Assembly (NCBI RefSeq): GCF_010868145.1
Contig: NZ_JAAGUY010000003.1
Span: 1 to 64,000 of the forward strand
DNA: 64,000 bases
Direction: 5' to 3'
From: Nocardia cyriacigeorgica
Lineage (GTDB): Bacteria; Actinomycetota; Actinomycetes; Mycobacteriales; Mycobacteriaceae
A program made the translations under genes and the position numbers. The notes beneath the pieces were generated by a model. It made no database searches. It had not been told where the DNA came from and was given only the letters and a program-made list of their open reading frames with translations. Positions 38,059 through 47,621 of this stretch are shown here, piece after piece (position 1 is the first letter of the stretch; every line of letters begins with the position of its first letter).

Positions 38059-40548
38059 ATGGGTGGTGGGCTAGTGGGTAGCAGTCGGCGAGAACACAAC
38101 GGTGGCGCGAAGGCGGGCGGGGGCGAGGACGCGGTGGTGTCCAACGGCGCGGCCGATCTGGTCAAGGCCAGGCGCCGTTTGCTCGAGGGCGGGCAGCCGC
38201 GCAATCCGCGCCTGGATGCGGAATCGCTGCGGTCGGCGCTGGTCGATCTGTACGAACTGTGGCTCACCAGCAAGGGCGCCGAACTCGGTATCACCGCCGA
38301 CAGCGGGCTCGCGGTCGTCGCGGTCGGTGGTCTCGGCCGCAAGGAGATGCTGCCCTATTCCGACCTGGATCTGGTGCTGTTGCACGACGACGTCGACCCT
38401 GCCCGCGTCGCCGAAGTCGCCGATCAGCTGTGGTATCCGCTCTGGGATGCCCATATCAAGCTCGACCACAGTGTGCGCACCGTCCCACAGGCGCTGCGGG
38501 TGGCCAATGACGACATGATCGCCGCGCTCGGCATGCTCGAGGCCAGGCATATCGTCGGCGACGCCGATCTGAGCAGCCTGCTCATCGGCGGGGTGCGCCG
38601 CGAGTGGCGGACCGGGATCCGGTCGCGGTTCGACGATCTGATCGCCCAGGCCAAGGCCCGCTGGGAGCGCAGTGGCGAAATCGCCCACCGCGCCGAACCC
38701 GATCTGAAGAACGGCCGCGGTGGCCTGCGCGATATCCAGCTCCTCGACGCGCTCGCCATCGCCCAGCTGACCGACGCCATGCCCGGCCTCGGCCCGGATG
38801 TGCCCGGCGGTGGCGTCCGGCACGCCCACCGCCGCCTGCTCGACGTCCGCACCGAACTGCATCGCGTCGCCGGTCGCTCGCGGGACACGCTGATGGCTCA
38901 GGACGCCGATGAGATCGGTGCCGCGCTGCGCATCGGTGATCGCTTCGATCTGGCCCGCACGCTCAGCGATTCGGCTCGTACGGTGAGCTATTCGGTCGAT
39001 GTCGGGCTGCGGACAGCCGCCAACGCTCTGCCGCGGCGCGGCCTGGCCCGGCTGCGCCGCATGCCGGTGCGCCGACCACTCGATGAGGGGGTGGTCGAAC
39101 ACGCCGGTGAGGTGGTGCTGGCGCGGGACGCCCGGCCGCAACGCGATCCCGGCCTGATCCTGCGGGTGGCCGCGGCCTCGGCGCAGACCGGGCTGCCGAT
39201 GTCGGCGAATACGCTCAACCGGCTGTCGGAAGACGCACCCGAACTGCGCGAACCCTGGCCCAAGGACGCGCTCAACGATCTGCTGGTGCTGCTCGGCTCG
39301 GGCCGCGGCACCATCGACGCGATCGAGGCGCTCGACCGCACCGGACTGTGGGGCAGGCTGCTGCCGGAGTGGGGTGCGGTCCGGGATCTGCCGCCGCGCG
39401 ATGTGCTGCACACCTGGACCGTCGACCGGCACCTGATGGAAACGGTGGCCTATGCGAGCGCGCTGAGCACCCGGGTGGCGCGGCCGGATCTGCTCGCGCT
39501 CGGTGCGCTGCTGCACGACATCGGCAAGGGCCGGGCCGGCGACCACAGCGTCGTGGGCGCTGAGCTGGCCACCCATATCGGGCGCAGGCTCGGACTGTGG
39601 CCGTCGGATGTCCGGACCCTCAGCGCGATCGTCCGCCATCATCTGCTGCTCCCCGATACCGCGACCCGCCGTGACCTGGCCGATCCGGAGACGGTGCAGT
39701 TCGTGGTCGACGCCCTCGAGGGGGATCCACAGCTGCTGGAACTGCTGCACACCCTCGCCGAAGCGGACTCCCTGGCCACCGGGCCCGGCGTGTGGGGCGA
39801 ATGGAAGGCCTCGCTGATCGGCGAGCTGGTCCGCCGTTGCCGGATGGTCATGGCCGGTGACGCTCTGCCAGAACCCGAGCCGATCGCGCCCGAGCTGCTG
39901 GACAAGGCCGCGGCGGGTGGGGTGCATGTGACGCTGGCACCCGGCGAGGGCAAACACACCTACACCGTCACCGTCATCGCACCCGACACGCCCGGGTTGC
40001 TCTCCGAAGCCGCCGGTGTGCTGGCGTTGCATTCGTTGCGGGTGCTGTCGGCGGCGCTCGGCGGCGCGGGGGAGTCCGCGATCAACACCTTCGTGGTCTC
40101 GCCGAAATTCGGTAACCCGCCCGATCCGGGACTGCTGCGCCAGGAACTGATCCGCGCCATCGCAGGCGATCTGGACCTGGGCGCCCAGCTGGCCACACGC
40201 GAACGCGAGGCCGTCGGCGCGCAGCTGAGCCCGTACGCCAAGGCGCAACCGCGTCTGATCTGGGCCGAGACGGCGACTCCCGGTCAGGTGATCCTGCAAT
40301 TGCGTGCCGAGGACCGGATCGGACTGCTGACCAGGCTGGCCGCGGCCCTTGCCACCAGCGGTGCGGATGTGCGCTGGGCCAAGGTGGTGACCATGGGTAG
40401 CGCGGTCGTCGACGCGTTCTGTCTCGATCTGGGCGCGGATTCCGGACCTGCCCGCCGCGCCGCGATCGAGGAGACGATCATGGCGGTCGTACCGAGGCCC
40501 GCGCCGAAGAAACCCGCGGGCGACAACGGTGCGCGCGAAGGTTCCTGA
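38059..40548 (+). CDS. glnD: [Protein-PII] nucleotidyltransferase / deadenylylase GlnD
   Basis: Bifunctional enzyme that adds a nucleotide to PII when nitrogen is low and removes it when nitrogen is plentiful. The 829 residues hold the nucleotidyltransferase site ([20 protein letters not shown]), an HD hydrolase domain ([13 protein letters not shown]), and two C-terminal ACT domains that bind glutamine (about 650-810, [19 protein letters not shown] and [17 protein letters not shown]). The start is uncertain: ATG 38059 or GTG 38074, with no good ribosome site. It is third in amt-glnB-glnD. Confidence 0.96.
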   Translation: MGGGLVGSSRREHNGGAKAGGGEDAVVSNGAADLVKARRRLLEGGQPRNPRLDAESLRSALVDLYELWLTSKGAELGITADSGLAVVAVGGLGRKEMLPYSDLDLVLLHDDVDPARVAEVADQLWYPLWDAHIKLDHSVRTVPQALRVANDDMIAALGMLEARHIVGDADLSSLLIGGVRREWRTGIRSRFDDLIAQAKARWERSGEIAHRAEPDLKNGRGGLRDIQLLDALAIAQLTDAMPGLGPDVPGGGVRHAHRRLLDVRTELHRVAGRSRDTLMAQDADEIGAALRIGDRFDLARTLSDSARTVSYSVDVGLRTAANALPRRGLARLRRMPVRRPLDEGVVEHAGEVVLARDARPQRDPGLILRVAAASAQTGLPMSANTLNRLSEDAPELREPWPKDALNDLLVLLGSGRGTIDAIEALDRTGLWGRLLPEWGAVRDLPPRDVLHTWTVDRHLMETVAYASALSTRVARPDLLALGALLHDIGKGRAGDHSVVGAELATHIGRRLGLWPSDVRTLSAIVRHHLLLPDTATRRDLADPETVQFVVDALEGDPQLLELLHTLAEADSLATGPGVWGEWKASLIGELVRRCRMVMAGDALPEPEPIAPELLDKAAAGGVHVTLAPGEGKHTYTVTVIAPDTPGLLSEAAGVLALHSLRVLSAALGGAGESAINTFVVSPKFGNPPDPGLLRQELIRAIAGDLDLGAQLATREREAVGAQLSPYAKAQPRLIWAETATPGQVILQLRAEDRIGLLTRLAAALATSGADVRWAKVVTMGSAVVDAFCLDLGADSGPARRAAIEETIMAVVPRPAPKKPAGDNGAREGS

Positions 40549-40708
40549 GCCACCGTAAGTTTCGCGATTCGGACGCCGAACCGTGCTGTGACCTCGTTGT
40601 CATCCGAAAATCGGTCCTTTGCACATGATTTGCTGGAAATCCCTACGACAGGGTCATGGGCACCTAGGATCGGTGAGTCGGGCTGTCGCATACGAGGGGA
40701 GCAGGTCG

Positions 40709-41023
40709 GTGGCAATCGAAGTCGTCGCCTCGTCGATCATGACCAGTGATGTGACCCCGCATGTCGCCCGCTGCGTCGGCGGGGATCTCTGGGTGGTGTC
40801 CTGGTTACCCGGCCGCACCCTGACCAGCAAGCAGGCGGTCACCGCGATGACCATTGCGGCCTCGGTCGCCACCTCCGGCCTGCCGGTGGAAGGTGATTGG
40901 ACCGCGCTGGACGGTCTGGCCCTCGAACTCGGCCTGACCGGCCGGGAGGCCGCGTTCATGGTGGCCAAGGAAAAGCACGACTATCGGCGCATGCGCACCC
41001 CGCGCCATCGCGCCACGGAGTAA
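40709..41023 (+). CDS. Hypothetical protein between glnD and ffh
   Basis: A 104-residue protein that I do not recognise. It has no signal peptide or membrane helix. The middle reads GGDLWVVSWLPGRTLTSKQA, suggesting a beta hairpin followed by helices, and the C-terminus is basic (KHDYRRMRTPRHR). GTG 40709 has GAGGGGAG about 8 nt upstream, and a TAGGAT -10 candidate lies at 40665. Codon use matches its neighbours, so it is likely a real gene with its own promoter. Confidence 0.6.
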   Translation: MAIEVVASSIMTSDVTPHVARCVGGDLWVVSWLPGRTLTSKQAVTAMTIAASVATSGLPVEGDWTALDGLALELGLTGREAAFMVAKEKHDYRRMRTPRHRATE

Positions 41024-41073
41024 CCTCGCGCACCCAGCACACACCGGCTGCGTGCGCAGTCCGGTGATCCCAT

Positions 41074-41098
41074 TACGCTGGGATGCAGTGACGTCACT
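41074..41098 (+). promoter_or_regulatory. ffh promoter with a palindrome at the predicted transcript start
   Basis: A TACGCT -10 element (41074-41079) is followed 8 nt later by the perfect 12-bp palindrome AGTGACGTCACT (41087-41098), which would sit at +1 to +12. It may be an operator or chance. Confidence 0.35.
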
Positions 41099-41118
41099 CG
41101 AGATCAGGAGCGCGATCG

Positions 41119-42675
41119 GTGTTCGAATCCCTTTCCGACCGGCTTACCGGTGCCCTCAAGGACCTACGCGGTAAGGGACGTCTGTCGCCGGCTGACATCG
41201 ACGCCACCTGCCGCGAGATCCGCCTCGCACTGCTGGAAGCAGACGTCGCGCTGCCGGTGGTGCGCGGATTCATCGCCAAGATCAAGGAGCGCGCCAAGGG
41301 CGCCGAGGTCTCCGCGGCGCTGAACCCGGCCCAGCAGGTCGTCAAGATCGTCAACGAGGAACTCGTCGGCATCCTCGGCGGTGAGACCCGCCGCATCACT
41401 CTGGCCAAGACCCCGCCGACGGTTGTCATGCTCGCCGGTCTGCAGGGTGCCGGTAAGACCACGCTGGCGGGCAAGCTCGCCAAATGGCTCAAGGGCCAGG
41501 GACATCAGCCGTTGCTGGTGGCCTGTGACCTGCAGCGTCCCGGCGCCGTCACCCAGCTGCAGGTTGTCGGTGAGCGCGCCGGAGTGCCGGTGTTCGCGCC
41601 GCATCCCGGCACCTCGGTCGGCGGCGGTGAGAACGCGTTGGGCGTGTCGGCCGCGGATCCGGTCGCGGTCGCCGAGGCCGGTGTGGTCGAAGCGAAGCAG
41701 AAGCAGTACGACGTGGTGATCGTCGACACCGCCGGTCGTCTCGGTATCGACGCCGAACTGATGGCCCAGGCCGCCGGTATCCGCGACGCCGTGCAGCCGG
41801 ACGAGACGCTGTTCGTGCTCGACGCCATGATCGGCCAGGACGCCGTCACCACCGCCGAGGCGTTCCGCGACGGTGTCGGCTTCACCGGTGTGGTGCTCAC
41901 CAAGCTCGACGGCGATGCCCGCGGTGGTGCCGCGCTCAGCGTCCGCAACGTCACCGGCGCACCGATCATGTTCGCCTCGACCGGTGAGAAGCTCGAGGAC
42001 TTCGATGTCTTCCATCCGGACCGGATGGCCAGCCGCATCCTCGGCATGGGCGATGTGCTCACCCTCATCGAGCAGGCCGAGCAGGTCTACGACCAGCAGC
42101 AGGCCGAGGAGGCCGCGCGCAAGATCGGCAGCGGCGAGCTGACCCTCGAGGACTTCCTCGATCAGATGCTCGCGATCCGCAAGATGGGTCCCATCGGCAA
42201 CCTGCTCGGCATGCTGCCCGGCGCCGGTCAGATGAAGGACGTCCTCGCCCAGGTCGACGACAAGCAGCTCGACCGGGTGCAGGCCATCATCCGCGGCATG
42301 ACCCCGGCCGAACGCGATAATCCCAAGATCATCAATGCCTCCCGCCGCCTGCGCATCGCCAACGGCTCGGGTGTGCAGGTCTCCGAGGTCAACCAGCTCG
42401 TCGACCGCTTCTTCGAGGCCAAGAAGATGATGGCCGCGATGGGTCGCCAGATGGGCATGCCAGGAGCGAACCGGCGCAGCAACAAGAAGGGCAAGAAGGG
42501 CAAGAAGGGCGGCCGTGGCCCCACCCCGCCGAAGGTGCGTGGCGGTTTCCCGGGCGGCATGCCCGGTATGCCCGCGGGCATGCCCGACCTGTCCGGAATG
42601 CCAGCCGGTCTCGATCAGCTCCCGCCGGGACTCGAGGGCTTCGATCTGTCGAAGCTGAAGTTCCCGAACAAGTAA
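41119..42675 (+). CDS. ffh: Signal recognition particle protein Ffh
   Basis: The SRP54 homologue that binds signal sequences and the 4.5S RNA. The 518 residues have the N domain, the G domain (GLQGAGKTTLAGKLA, DTAGRLGID, TKLDGDARGG), and a methionine-rich M domain (about 300-430). The C-terminal tail is unusual: a Lys/Gly stretch (NKKGKKGKKGGRG) and GMPGMPAGMP repeats. GTG 41119 has AGGAG 12 nt upstream. It ends at a strong bidirectional terminator. Confidence 0.97.
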   Translation: MFESLSDRLTGALKDLRGKGRLSPADIDATCREIRLALLEADVALPVVRGFIAKIKERAKGAEVSAALNPAQQVVKIVNEELVGILGGETRRITLAKTPPTVVMLAGLQGAGKTTLAGKLAKWLKGQGHQPLLVACDLQRPGAVTQLQVVGERAGVPVFAPHPGTSVGGGENALGVSAADPVAVAEAGVVEAKQKQYDVVIVDTAGRLGIDAELMAQAAGIRDAVQPDETLFVLDAMIGQDAVTTAEAFRDGVGFTGVVLTKLDGDARGGAALSVRNVTGAPIMFASTGEKLEDFDVFHPDRMASRILGMGDVLTLIEQAEQVYDQQQAEEAARKIGSGELTLEDFLDQMLAIRKMGPIGNLLGMLPGAGQMKDVLAQVDDKQLDRVQAIIRGMTPAERDNPKIINASRRLRIANGSGVQVSEVNQLVDRFFEAKKMMAAMGRQMGMPGANRRSNKKGKKGKKGGRGPTPPKVRGGFPGGMPGMPAGMPDLSGMPAGLDQLPPGLEGFDLSKLKFPNK

Positions 42676-42689
42676 AGCCCGCGCAACAC

Positions 42690-42724
42690 ACCGGCTCGGC
42701 CCCACATCTGTGGGCCGAGCCGGT
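42690..42724. terminator. Bidirectional terminator between ffh and the SDR gene
   Basis: A perfect 13-bp stem (42690-42702 with 42712-42724) and 9-nt loop with extra ACA/TGT pairing lie between two convergent genes, and GGTGTT follows on the plus side. Confidence 0.8.
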
Positions 42725-42744
42725 GGTGTTCGAGCAGCTGACGC

Positions 42745-43608
42745 CTATGTGGATGCCTGCATATCGGCGACGATCGCGGCGACTCGATCACTCGCCTGCG
42801 TCGCCAAGTTTGGGTGAGTGGTGACGTAGAGCCGATCGGCCTCGACGGCCGCGAGAACGATCTCGGCGGCTTGCGCGGCAGGCATCATCTCGTTCGCCAT
42901 CACAGAGATGAGGCCGAGACCAGGAGTGAGGCGTTCCCACTGCTCAGGGGTGAGTGTGCCGAACCACCCTTCGGTGGGCTGTGTGGGGACGCCGTCGCCG
43001 AGCAATGATCCGACGCCATCGGTGACACCGCGCAGCATCTGAGTGTCGACCGGGCCAGGGCACACCACGGTGGCGCCGACGCCGGGTGCGAGGACGGCCA
43101 GTTCGCCGTGCAGTGACTCGGTCAACGAGACGACCGCGTGCTTGCTGGCGGTGTACGGCCCGTTGAACAGGCCCGTGGTCACACCGGCCAGGGACGACGT
43201 GTTGATGACGTGCCCGCGACCCGCCTCGATCATATGCGGGACGAACGCGCGCATCCCGTTGATGACGCCCTGGACGTTGACCGCCCAGACTCGTTGCCAG
43301 TCATCGGGTTCCACCGCCCAGACCGGCCCGCCGGCGCCCATCCCGGCGTTGTTGAACACCAGGTCGACCCGGCCGAAGAGCCGCAGGGCGATCTCGGCCA
43401 GCCGCTGGACCTGTTCGGGATCGGCGACATCGGTCGGTACCGCCGGAGTGTCGTGGCCGATCTCCTCGGCGGCTTTCGCCAGGGCGTCACCGTCGATATC
43501 GGCCAGCACCACGCGGATCCCGCGGGCGTGCAGGGCCTCGGCAATCGCCCGTCCGATGCCATTGGCGGCGCCGGTCACCACGGCGACCTGTCCGGATTCC
43601 AGTTTCAT
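42745..43608 (-). CDS. Short-chain dehydrogenase/reductase
   Basis: A 287-residue NAD(P)-dependent oxidoreductase of the classical SDR type. It has the cofactor loop TGAANGIG (12-19), NNAG (86-89), and the catalytic Ser139, Tyr152 and Lys156 (YTASK). ADIDG near residue 36 has an acidic residue after the second strand, which favours NAD. ATG 43608 has GAAAGGAA upstream. It lies 31 nt downstream of a TetR gene on the same strand and is probably controlled by it. The substrate is unknown. Confidence 0.9.
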   Translation of the reverse strand: MKLESGQVAVVTGAANGIGRAIAEALHARGIRVVLADIDGDALAKAAEEIGHDTPAVPTDVADPEQVQRLAEIALRLFGRVDLVFNNAGMGAGGPVWAVEPDDWQRVWAVNVQGVINGMRAFVPHMIEAGRGHVINTSSLAGVTTGLFNGPYTASKHAVVSLTESLHGELAVLAPGVGATVVCPGPVDTQMLRGVTDGVGSLLGDGVPTQPTEGWFGTLTPEQWERLTPGLGLISVMANEMMPAAQAAEIVLAAVEADRLYVTTHPNLATQASDRVAAIVADMQAST

Positions 43609-43639
43609 TGCGTTCCTTTCGGTGGGACGTTCTGGTGAA

Positions 43640-44254
43640 TCACGCGGCGGTGGCGCGGTCGAACAGCGTGACGAGCTCGGCGGCGAAGAGCTCGACATCA
43701 GCGGCCCGGTCCTCGGCGTATCCGATCGCGATGGTGTCGATGGCCGCGCGCAGCGCCACCGCCATGACGTGGGCATCGAAGTCGCGGAAGGCGCCTGCGC
43801 CCTGCCCCTCGCGCAGGGCTTGTTCGAGCGCGTCGAGCGGAGAGCCGACGGCCGCGTCGTCGACGAACTGATCCCCGAGCGCCGCCCTGGCATTGCTGTT
43901 GAGCTCGATCAACGCCCGCAGCACTGCCGTGCGGTCGCGCATGAACTCCATGTTCGCGGTGATGTAGGCGGCCAGCCAGGCCCGGTGACCGGTGGTTGCC
44001 ATGATCCGCGGTCCGATGAATTCCACCGCGGCGTCCTTGGCCGCCACCAGCACGTCGCGCATCAGCTCGTCTTTGCCGCTGAAGTGGTACGAGATCAGCC
44101 GCGTGCTGCTGAGCCCGGCGTGCTCGGCGATCTTCGCGAACGAGGTCTTGGCATAGCCGACCTCGCCCAGTACCTGCATCGTCGCGGCCACGATCTGCCT
44201 GCGTCGCTCCGCGGCGGCGGGGGAGATGGCCGCCGCTCCGTCCGTTACTTGCAC
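43640..44254 (-). CDS. TetR family transcriptional regulator
   Basis: A 204-residue TetR repressor. The N-terminal helix-turn-helix reads YAKTSFAKIAEHAGLSSTRL followed by ISYHFSGKDEL; the ligand domain fills the rest. The GTG at 44254 is the only start that fits the fold, and it lies inside an operator palindrome, so the mRNA is probably leaderless. It forms an operon with the SDR gene and very likely represses both. Confidence 0.9.
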   Translation of the reverse strand: MQVTDGAAAISPAAAERRRQIVAATMQVLGEVGYAKTSFAKIAEHAGLSSTRLISYHFSGKDELMRDVLVAAKDAAVEFIGPRIMATTGHRAWLAAYITANMEFMRDRTAVLRALIELNSNARAALGDQFVDDAAVGSPLDALEQALREGQGAGAFRDFDAHVMAVALRAAIDTIAIGYAEDRAADVELFAAELVTLFDRATAA

Positions 44255-44290
44255 AAGTAAATTGTTACTCGGGTGAGTAATTCTTGGCAA
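44245..44290 (-). promoter_or_regulatory. TetR-SDR promoter with two operator palindromes
   Basis: On the minus strand, -35 TTGCCA (44290-44285), a 17-nt spacer and -10 TAACAA (44267-44262) place the transcript start 7 nt later, at the GTG. Two 16-bp palindromes with TTACT(T/C) arms lie at 44245-44260 and 44265-44280, with centres exactly 20 bp apart. One fills the spacer and one covers the start, a typical self-repression layout. Confidence 0.75.
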
Positions 44291-44379
44291 GCCTCGCTGT
44301 TGCCTCGGCGGCGTAGTGGGCTGTGGGGGCGCGTCATCGACATCCGGAGCGGCCGAGGTGGGGTGACTGGGCCGCTGGA

Positions 44380-44415
44380 CCGATTTCGGGCGCGGCCCAG
44401 GCGTCTGGCACAATG
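44380..44415 (+). promoter_or_regulatory. rpsP promoter, matching the rplS promoter
   Basis: CCGATTTCGGGC (44380-44391) and TCTGGCACAATG (44404-44415) recur upstream of rplS with identical spacing. CACAAT (44409-44414) is the likely -10, giving a leader of about 135 nt. Confidence 0.65.
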
Positions 44416-44557
44416 GTCGATCGTCCGTATGGACAGTGTCAGCCCGTCTCCGGTTACGTACCGCGCGGCGGTCACACACTTCAACCGCAAAACCGGGCTC
44501 GCAGACCATGTGGGTCGCCGAATTGCGCCGTGACCAACCCTGAAAGGTAGATCAGCA

Positions 44558-44995
44558 ATGGCTGTTCGCATCAAGCTCACCCGCTTGGGCAAGATCCGTA
44601 ACCCCCAGTACCGCGTCGTCGTCGCCGACGCCCGCACCCGCCGCGACGGCCGGGCCATCGAGTCCATCGGCAAGTACCACCCGAAGGAAGAGCCCTCGCT
44701 GATCGAGATCGATTCCGAGCGCGTGCAGTACTGGCTCGGTGTCGGCGCGCAGCCGACCGAGCCGGTGCAGCGTCTGCTGGAGATCACCGGTGACTGGCAG
44801 AAGTTCAAGGGTCTGCCGGGCGCCGAGGGCACCCTGAAGGTCAAGGAAGCCAAGACCTCCAAGCTCGACCTGTTCAACGCCGCGCTCGCCGCCGCTGACA
44901 ACGAGCCGGTCGCCGAGGCCGTCACCAAGAAGAAGAAGGCCGCCAAGAAGGACGAGGCCGCCGAGGGCGCCGAGTCGGCCGAGGCCGCTGAGTAA
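44558..44995 (+). CDS. rpsP: 30S ribosomal protein S16
   Basis: A 145-residue S16 protein with the family start [20 protein letters not shown] and [16 protein letters not shown]. It has the longer Ala/Lys/Glu-rich C-terminal tail found in actinobacteria. A GAAAGGTAG site precedes the ATG. Its TAA overlaps the next ATG (TAATG), so translation of the KH gene is coupled to it. Confidence 0.98.
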   Translation: MAVRIKLTRLGKIRNPQYRVVVADARTRRDGRAIESIGKYHPKEEPSLIEIDSERVQYWLGVGAQPTEPVQRLLEITGDWQKFKGLPGAEGTLKVKEAKTSKLDLFNAALAAADNEPVAEAVTKKKKAAKKDEAAEGAESAEAAE

Positions 44996-45237
44996 TGAGT
45001 GCAGTCGTCGCCGATGCTGTCGAACATCTGGTTCGCGGCATCGTCGCCAACCCCGATGACGTCCGCGTCGAGCTGATCACCGGCCGCCGCGGGCGGACGG
45101 TCGAGGTGCACGTTCATCCCGAGGATCTGGGCAAGGTGATCGGCCGCGGTGGACGTACCGCGACCGCGCTGCGCACCCTGGTCGCCGGTATCGGCGGCCG
45201 GGGCATCCGGGTCGACGTGGTGGACACCGACGCGTAA
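44995..45237 (+). CDS. KH domain RNA-binding protein (KhpA-type)
   Basis: An 80-residue KH-domain protein, the Rv2908c equivalent. It has the RNA-binding loop VIGRGGRTA (GxxG) in the middle of the fold. Such proteins bind RNA broadly and act with KhpB in cell division control in other Gram-positives. It overlaps rpsP and rimM by one base on each side (TAATG twice). Confidence 0.93.
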   Translation: MSAVVADAVEHLVRGIVANPDDVRVELITGRRGRTVEVHVHPEDLGKVIGRGGRTATALRTLVAGIGGRGIRVDVVDTDA

Positions 45238-45761
45238 TGGAACTCGTCGTAGGTCGTGTCGCCAAGTCGCACGGCGTGCGCGGTGAACTGGTCGTCGACG
45301 TACGCACCGACGAGCCGGAGGCGCGTTTCGCGCCCGGTTCGATCCTGCGTGGGCGGTTGGCTCGGTCGAAGGAAGTCCGTGACTTCACCGTGGAGTCGGC
45401 CCGGGAACACTCGGGTCGGCTCCTCGTGCACTTGACCGGCGTCACCGACCGCACCGCCGCCGATGAGCTGCGCGGCACGCTTTTCCTGGTGAACAGCGAG
45501 GATCTGGGCCCGTCGCAGGATCCCGACGAGTTCTACGACCACGAGCTCGAGGGTTTGCGCGTCGAACTCACCGACGGCACGGCGATCGGTACCGTTACCG
45601 AGGTATTGCATTCGGCCGCAGGCGAATTGCTGTCGGTGCGTGCCTCCGACGACGGCCGCGAGATCCTGATTCCGTTCGTCATGGCCATCGTGCCCACGGT
45701 GTCGGTGGCCGACGGGCTGGTCGTAATCGATCCGCCCGAGGGCCTGCTGGATCCCGAATGA
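45237..45761 (+). CDS. rimM: Ribosome maturation factor RimM
   Basis: A 174-residue factor that helps mature the head of the 30S subunit and binds S19. It has the N-terminal RimM domain ([19 protein letters not shown]) and a C-terminal PRC barrel (about 95-170, with the [12 protein letters not shown] start and GREILIPFV). It is coupled to the KH gene by TAATG, and trmD follows after 13 nt. Confidence 0.96.
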   Translation: MELVVGRVAKSHGVRGELVVDVRTDEPEARFAPGSILRGRLARSKEVRDFTVESAREHSGRLLVHLTGVTDRTAADELRGTLFLVNSEDLGPSQDPDEFYDHELEGLRVELTDGTAIGTVTEVLHSAAGELLSVRASDDGREILIPFVMAIVPTVSVADGLVVIDPPEGLLDPE

Positions 45762-45774
45762 GGCGGGCGGCGTC

Positions 45775-46461
45775 ATGAAGATCGACGTGGTCACCATTTT
45801 CCCGGAGTATCTGGAGCCGCTGCGCACGGCCCTGCTCGGGAAGGCCATTGATAAGGGCCTGATCTCGCTCGACGTCCACGATCTCCGGCGCTGGACTCAC
45901 GACGTGCACAAATCCGTCGACGATTCCCCGTACGGCGGCGGGCCGGGCATGGTGATGAAACCGACTGTCTGGGGCGACGCCCTCGACGAAGTCTGCCCGG
46001 ATGATGCCGTCCTCGTCGTCCCGACCCCCGCCGGGGTTCCATTCACCCAGGTCACTGCCGAGCGCTGGGCCACCGAAGAACATCTGGTGTTCGCCTGCGG
46101 TCGCTATGAAGGCATCGATCAGCGCGTCTTCGACGACGCAGCCCGACGCGTCCGCGTCGAAGAGGTCAGCATCGGCGATTACGTGCTGATCGGTGGCGAA
46201 GCGGCGGTGCTGGTCATGACCGAGGCCGTTGTGCGTTTGCTTCCCGGCGTGCTCGGCAATCAGCAGTCCCACCAAGAGGATTCGTTCTCCGACGGACTGC
46301 TCGAAGGCCCAAGCTATACCCGCCCGGTGAGCTGGCGTGGCCTCGATGTGCCGCCGATTCTGCTCTCCGGTGACCACGCCAAGGTGGCAGCGTGGCGGCG
46401 GGAGCAGTCGCTGATGCGGACCCGTGCGCGTCGTCCGGATCTGCTGTCGGATTCCGACTGA
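45775..46461 (+). CDS. trmD: tRNA (guanosine(37)-N1)-methyltransferase
   Basis: SPOUT-class methyltransferase that makes m1G37 in tRNA and prevents frameshifting. The 228 residues show the start [27 protein letters not shown], the knotted SAM site [12 protein letters not shown] and ISIGDYVL-type loop ([12 protein letters not shown]), and [17 protein letters not shown]. It is the last gene of rpsP-KH-rimM-trmD and converges on the PadR gene with 6 nt between. Confidence 0.97.
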   Translation: MKIDVVTIFPEYLEPLRTALLGKAIDKGLISLDVHDLRRWTHDVHKSVDDSPYGGGPGMVMKPTVWGDALDEVCPDDAVLVVPTPAGVPFTQVTAERWATEEHLVFACGRYEGIDQRVFDDAARRVRVEEVSIGDYVLIGGEAAVLVMTEAVVRLLPGVLGNQQSHQEDSFSDGLLEGPSYTRPVSWRGLDVPPILLSGDHAKVAAWRREQSLMRTRARRPDLLSDSD

Positions 46462-46467
46462 GCATCC

Positions 46468-47031
46468 TCACACCTGCGCGGTGATTCGCCGATCGATCAC
46501 CGACACTGCGAACTCGGCCCACCGAATGTTCTCCTGTTCGAGGGAGATTCCGCGGAGCAGCGTGAGATAGGGGCCGATCCGCTCGGCCTCGGCCAGGTAT
46601 GCCTGCTCGCTACGGCCGTTCAGCAGCCGGGAACGCAGGCGTTCATAGCGCGCCAGCTTCGCCTTCGACCATTCCAGCTTGTCGGCCACCGCGGAGCGCA
46701 CGACGGGTGCGTCCGCGGCGTCCATGCCCTGCACTTTCACCATCATCTCGTCACGGATGGCGGTGGGTTTGGCCGGCGCTGCGATGAATTCGTGCAGCGC
46801 CGCCCGTCCGGCGGGGGTGATGGCGTGCAGCCGTTTGTTGGGGCGGCGCTCCTGCTGCACGACCCTGGTCTCGACGAGCCCCTCGTCTGCCATCCGCTCG
46901 AGCTCCTTGTACAGCTGCTGGGGTGTGGCCATCCAGAAGTTGGCCACCGAGGCATCGAAGCCCTTGGCCAGGTCATAACCGGATGACTCGCCCTCCAGCA
47001 GGGCGGCCAATACCGCGTTACGTAGCGCCAT
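46468..47031 (-). CDS. PadR family transcriptional regulator
   Basis: A 187-residue PadR repressor. The winged helix (about 1-85) starts MALRNAVLAALLEGESSGYD and contains QLYKELERMADEGLVE and the wing RRPNKRLHAITPAG; the C-terminal part is a helical dimerisation domain. ATG 47031 is chosen because the family begins there. It is divergent from the SnoaL-like gene, with a perfect palindrome between them. Confidence 0.9.
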   Translation of the reverse strand: MALRNAVLAALLEGESSGYDLAKGFDASVANFWMATPQQLYKELERMADEGLVETRVVQQERRPNKRLHAITPAGRAALHEFIAAPAKPTAIRDEMMVKVQGMDAADAPVVRSAVADKLEWSKAKLARYERLRSRLLNGRSEQAYLAEAERIGPYLTLLRGISLEQENIRWAEFAVSVIDRRITAQV

Positions 47032-47061
47032 TCGATCAAGGCTACCAGTCAGAGGGAATAT

Positions 47062-47073
47062 ACAAATATTTGT
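47062..47073. promoter_or_regulatory. Palindrome between the PadR and SnoaL-like genes
   Basis: ACAAATATTTGT is a perfect 12-bp palindrome, AT rich in a GC-rich context, 31 bp upstream of the PadR start. It is a good candidate for the PadR operator. Confidence 0.55.
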
Positions 47074-47155
47074 CCGAATCACCCTGGACACCTGGCATTG
47101 CCGGGACTAGCGTTCCCATCAGAATAGGCAACTAATTGACTATGAAAGGTGGAGA

Positions 47156-47572
47156 ATGCATCCCTTCAGAGCGGCCGTCGAGGCCCGCGACGAGGCCGCG
47201 ATCGAGGCATTGCTGGCCGACAACGTGGTGTTCACCAGTCCGGTGGCGTTCAAGCCCTATCCGGGCAAGGCCATCACCGCGGCGATTCTGCGGGCGGTTA
47301 TCCGCGTGTTCGAAGACTTCCGCTACGTGCGCGAGATCGCCGACGCGAACGGTCACGATCACGCCCTCGTATTCGAGGCCACCGTCGACGGCAAACAGCT
47401 GACCGGCTGTGACTTCCTGCATGTCGACGAGGATGGCCAGATCGACGAGCTCATGGTCATGGTCCGCCCGCTGTCGGCAACCCAGGCCCTGGCCGTGCGG
47501 ATGGGTGAGCAGTTCGAGCGCATCAAGGCCGAAGCTGCCGCCCAGCTCGAGCGAGAAGCGAGCGGAGCGTGA
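47156..47572 (+). CDS. SnoaL-like / NTF2-like protein
   Basis: A 138-residue protein with the NTF2-like fold pattern: MHPFRAAVEARDEAAIEALL, DNVVFTSPVAFKPYPGK, ALVFEATVDGKQLTGCDFLHV and DGQIDELMVMVRP. The family binds small molecules in a cone-shaped pocket; the function here is unknown. AAAGGTGGAG precedes the ATG. It is divergent from PadR and is its likely target. Confidence 0.85.
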   Translation: MHPFRAAVEARDEAAIEALLADNVVFTSPVAFKPYPGKAITAAILRAVIRVFEDFRYVREIADANGHDHALVFEATVDGKQLTGCDFLHVDEDGQIDELMVMVRPLSATQALAVRMGEQFERIKAEAAAQLEREASGA

Positions 47573-47621
47573 GCGACGTCGGACTGGCGGTCGCCGCGAT
47601 CGCTGATGCGGAGTTCGACCG

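Noticed and set aside
38071..40299. 742-codon open frame on the minus strand
   Set aside because: It is antisense to glnD; GlnD motifs on the plus strand are clear.
41164..42705. 513-codon open frame on the minus strand
   Set aside because: It is antisense to ffh.
44245..45117. 290-codon open frame on the minus strand
   Set aside because: It is antisense to rpsP and its leader.
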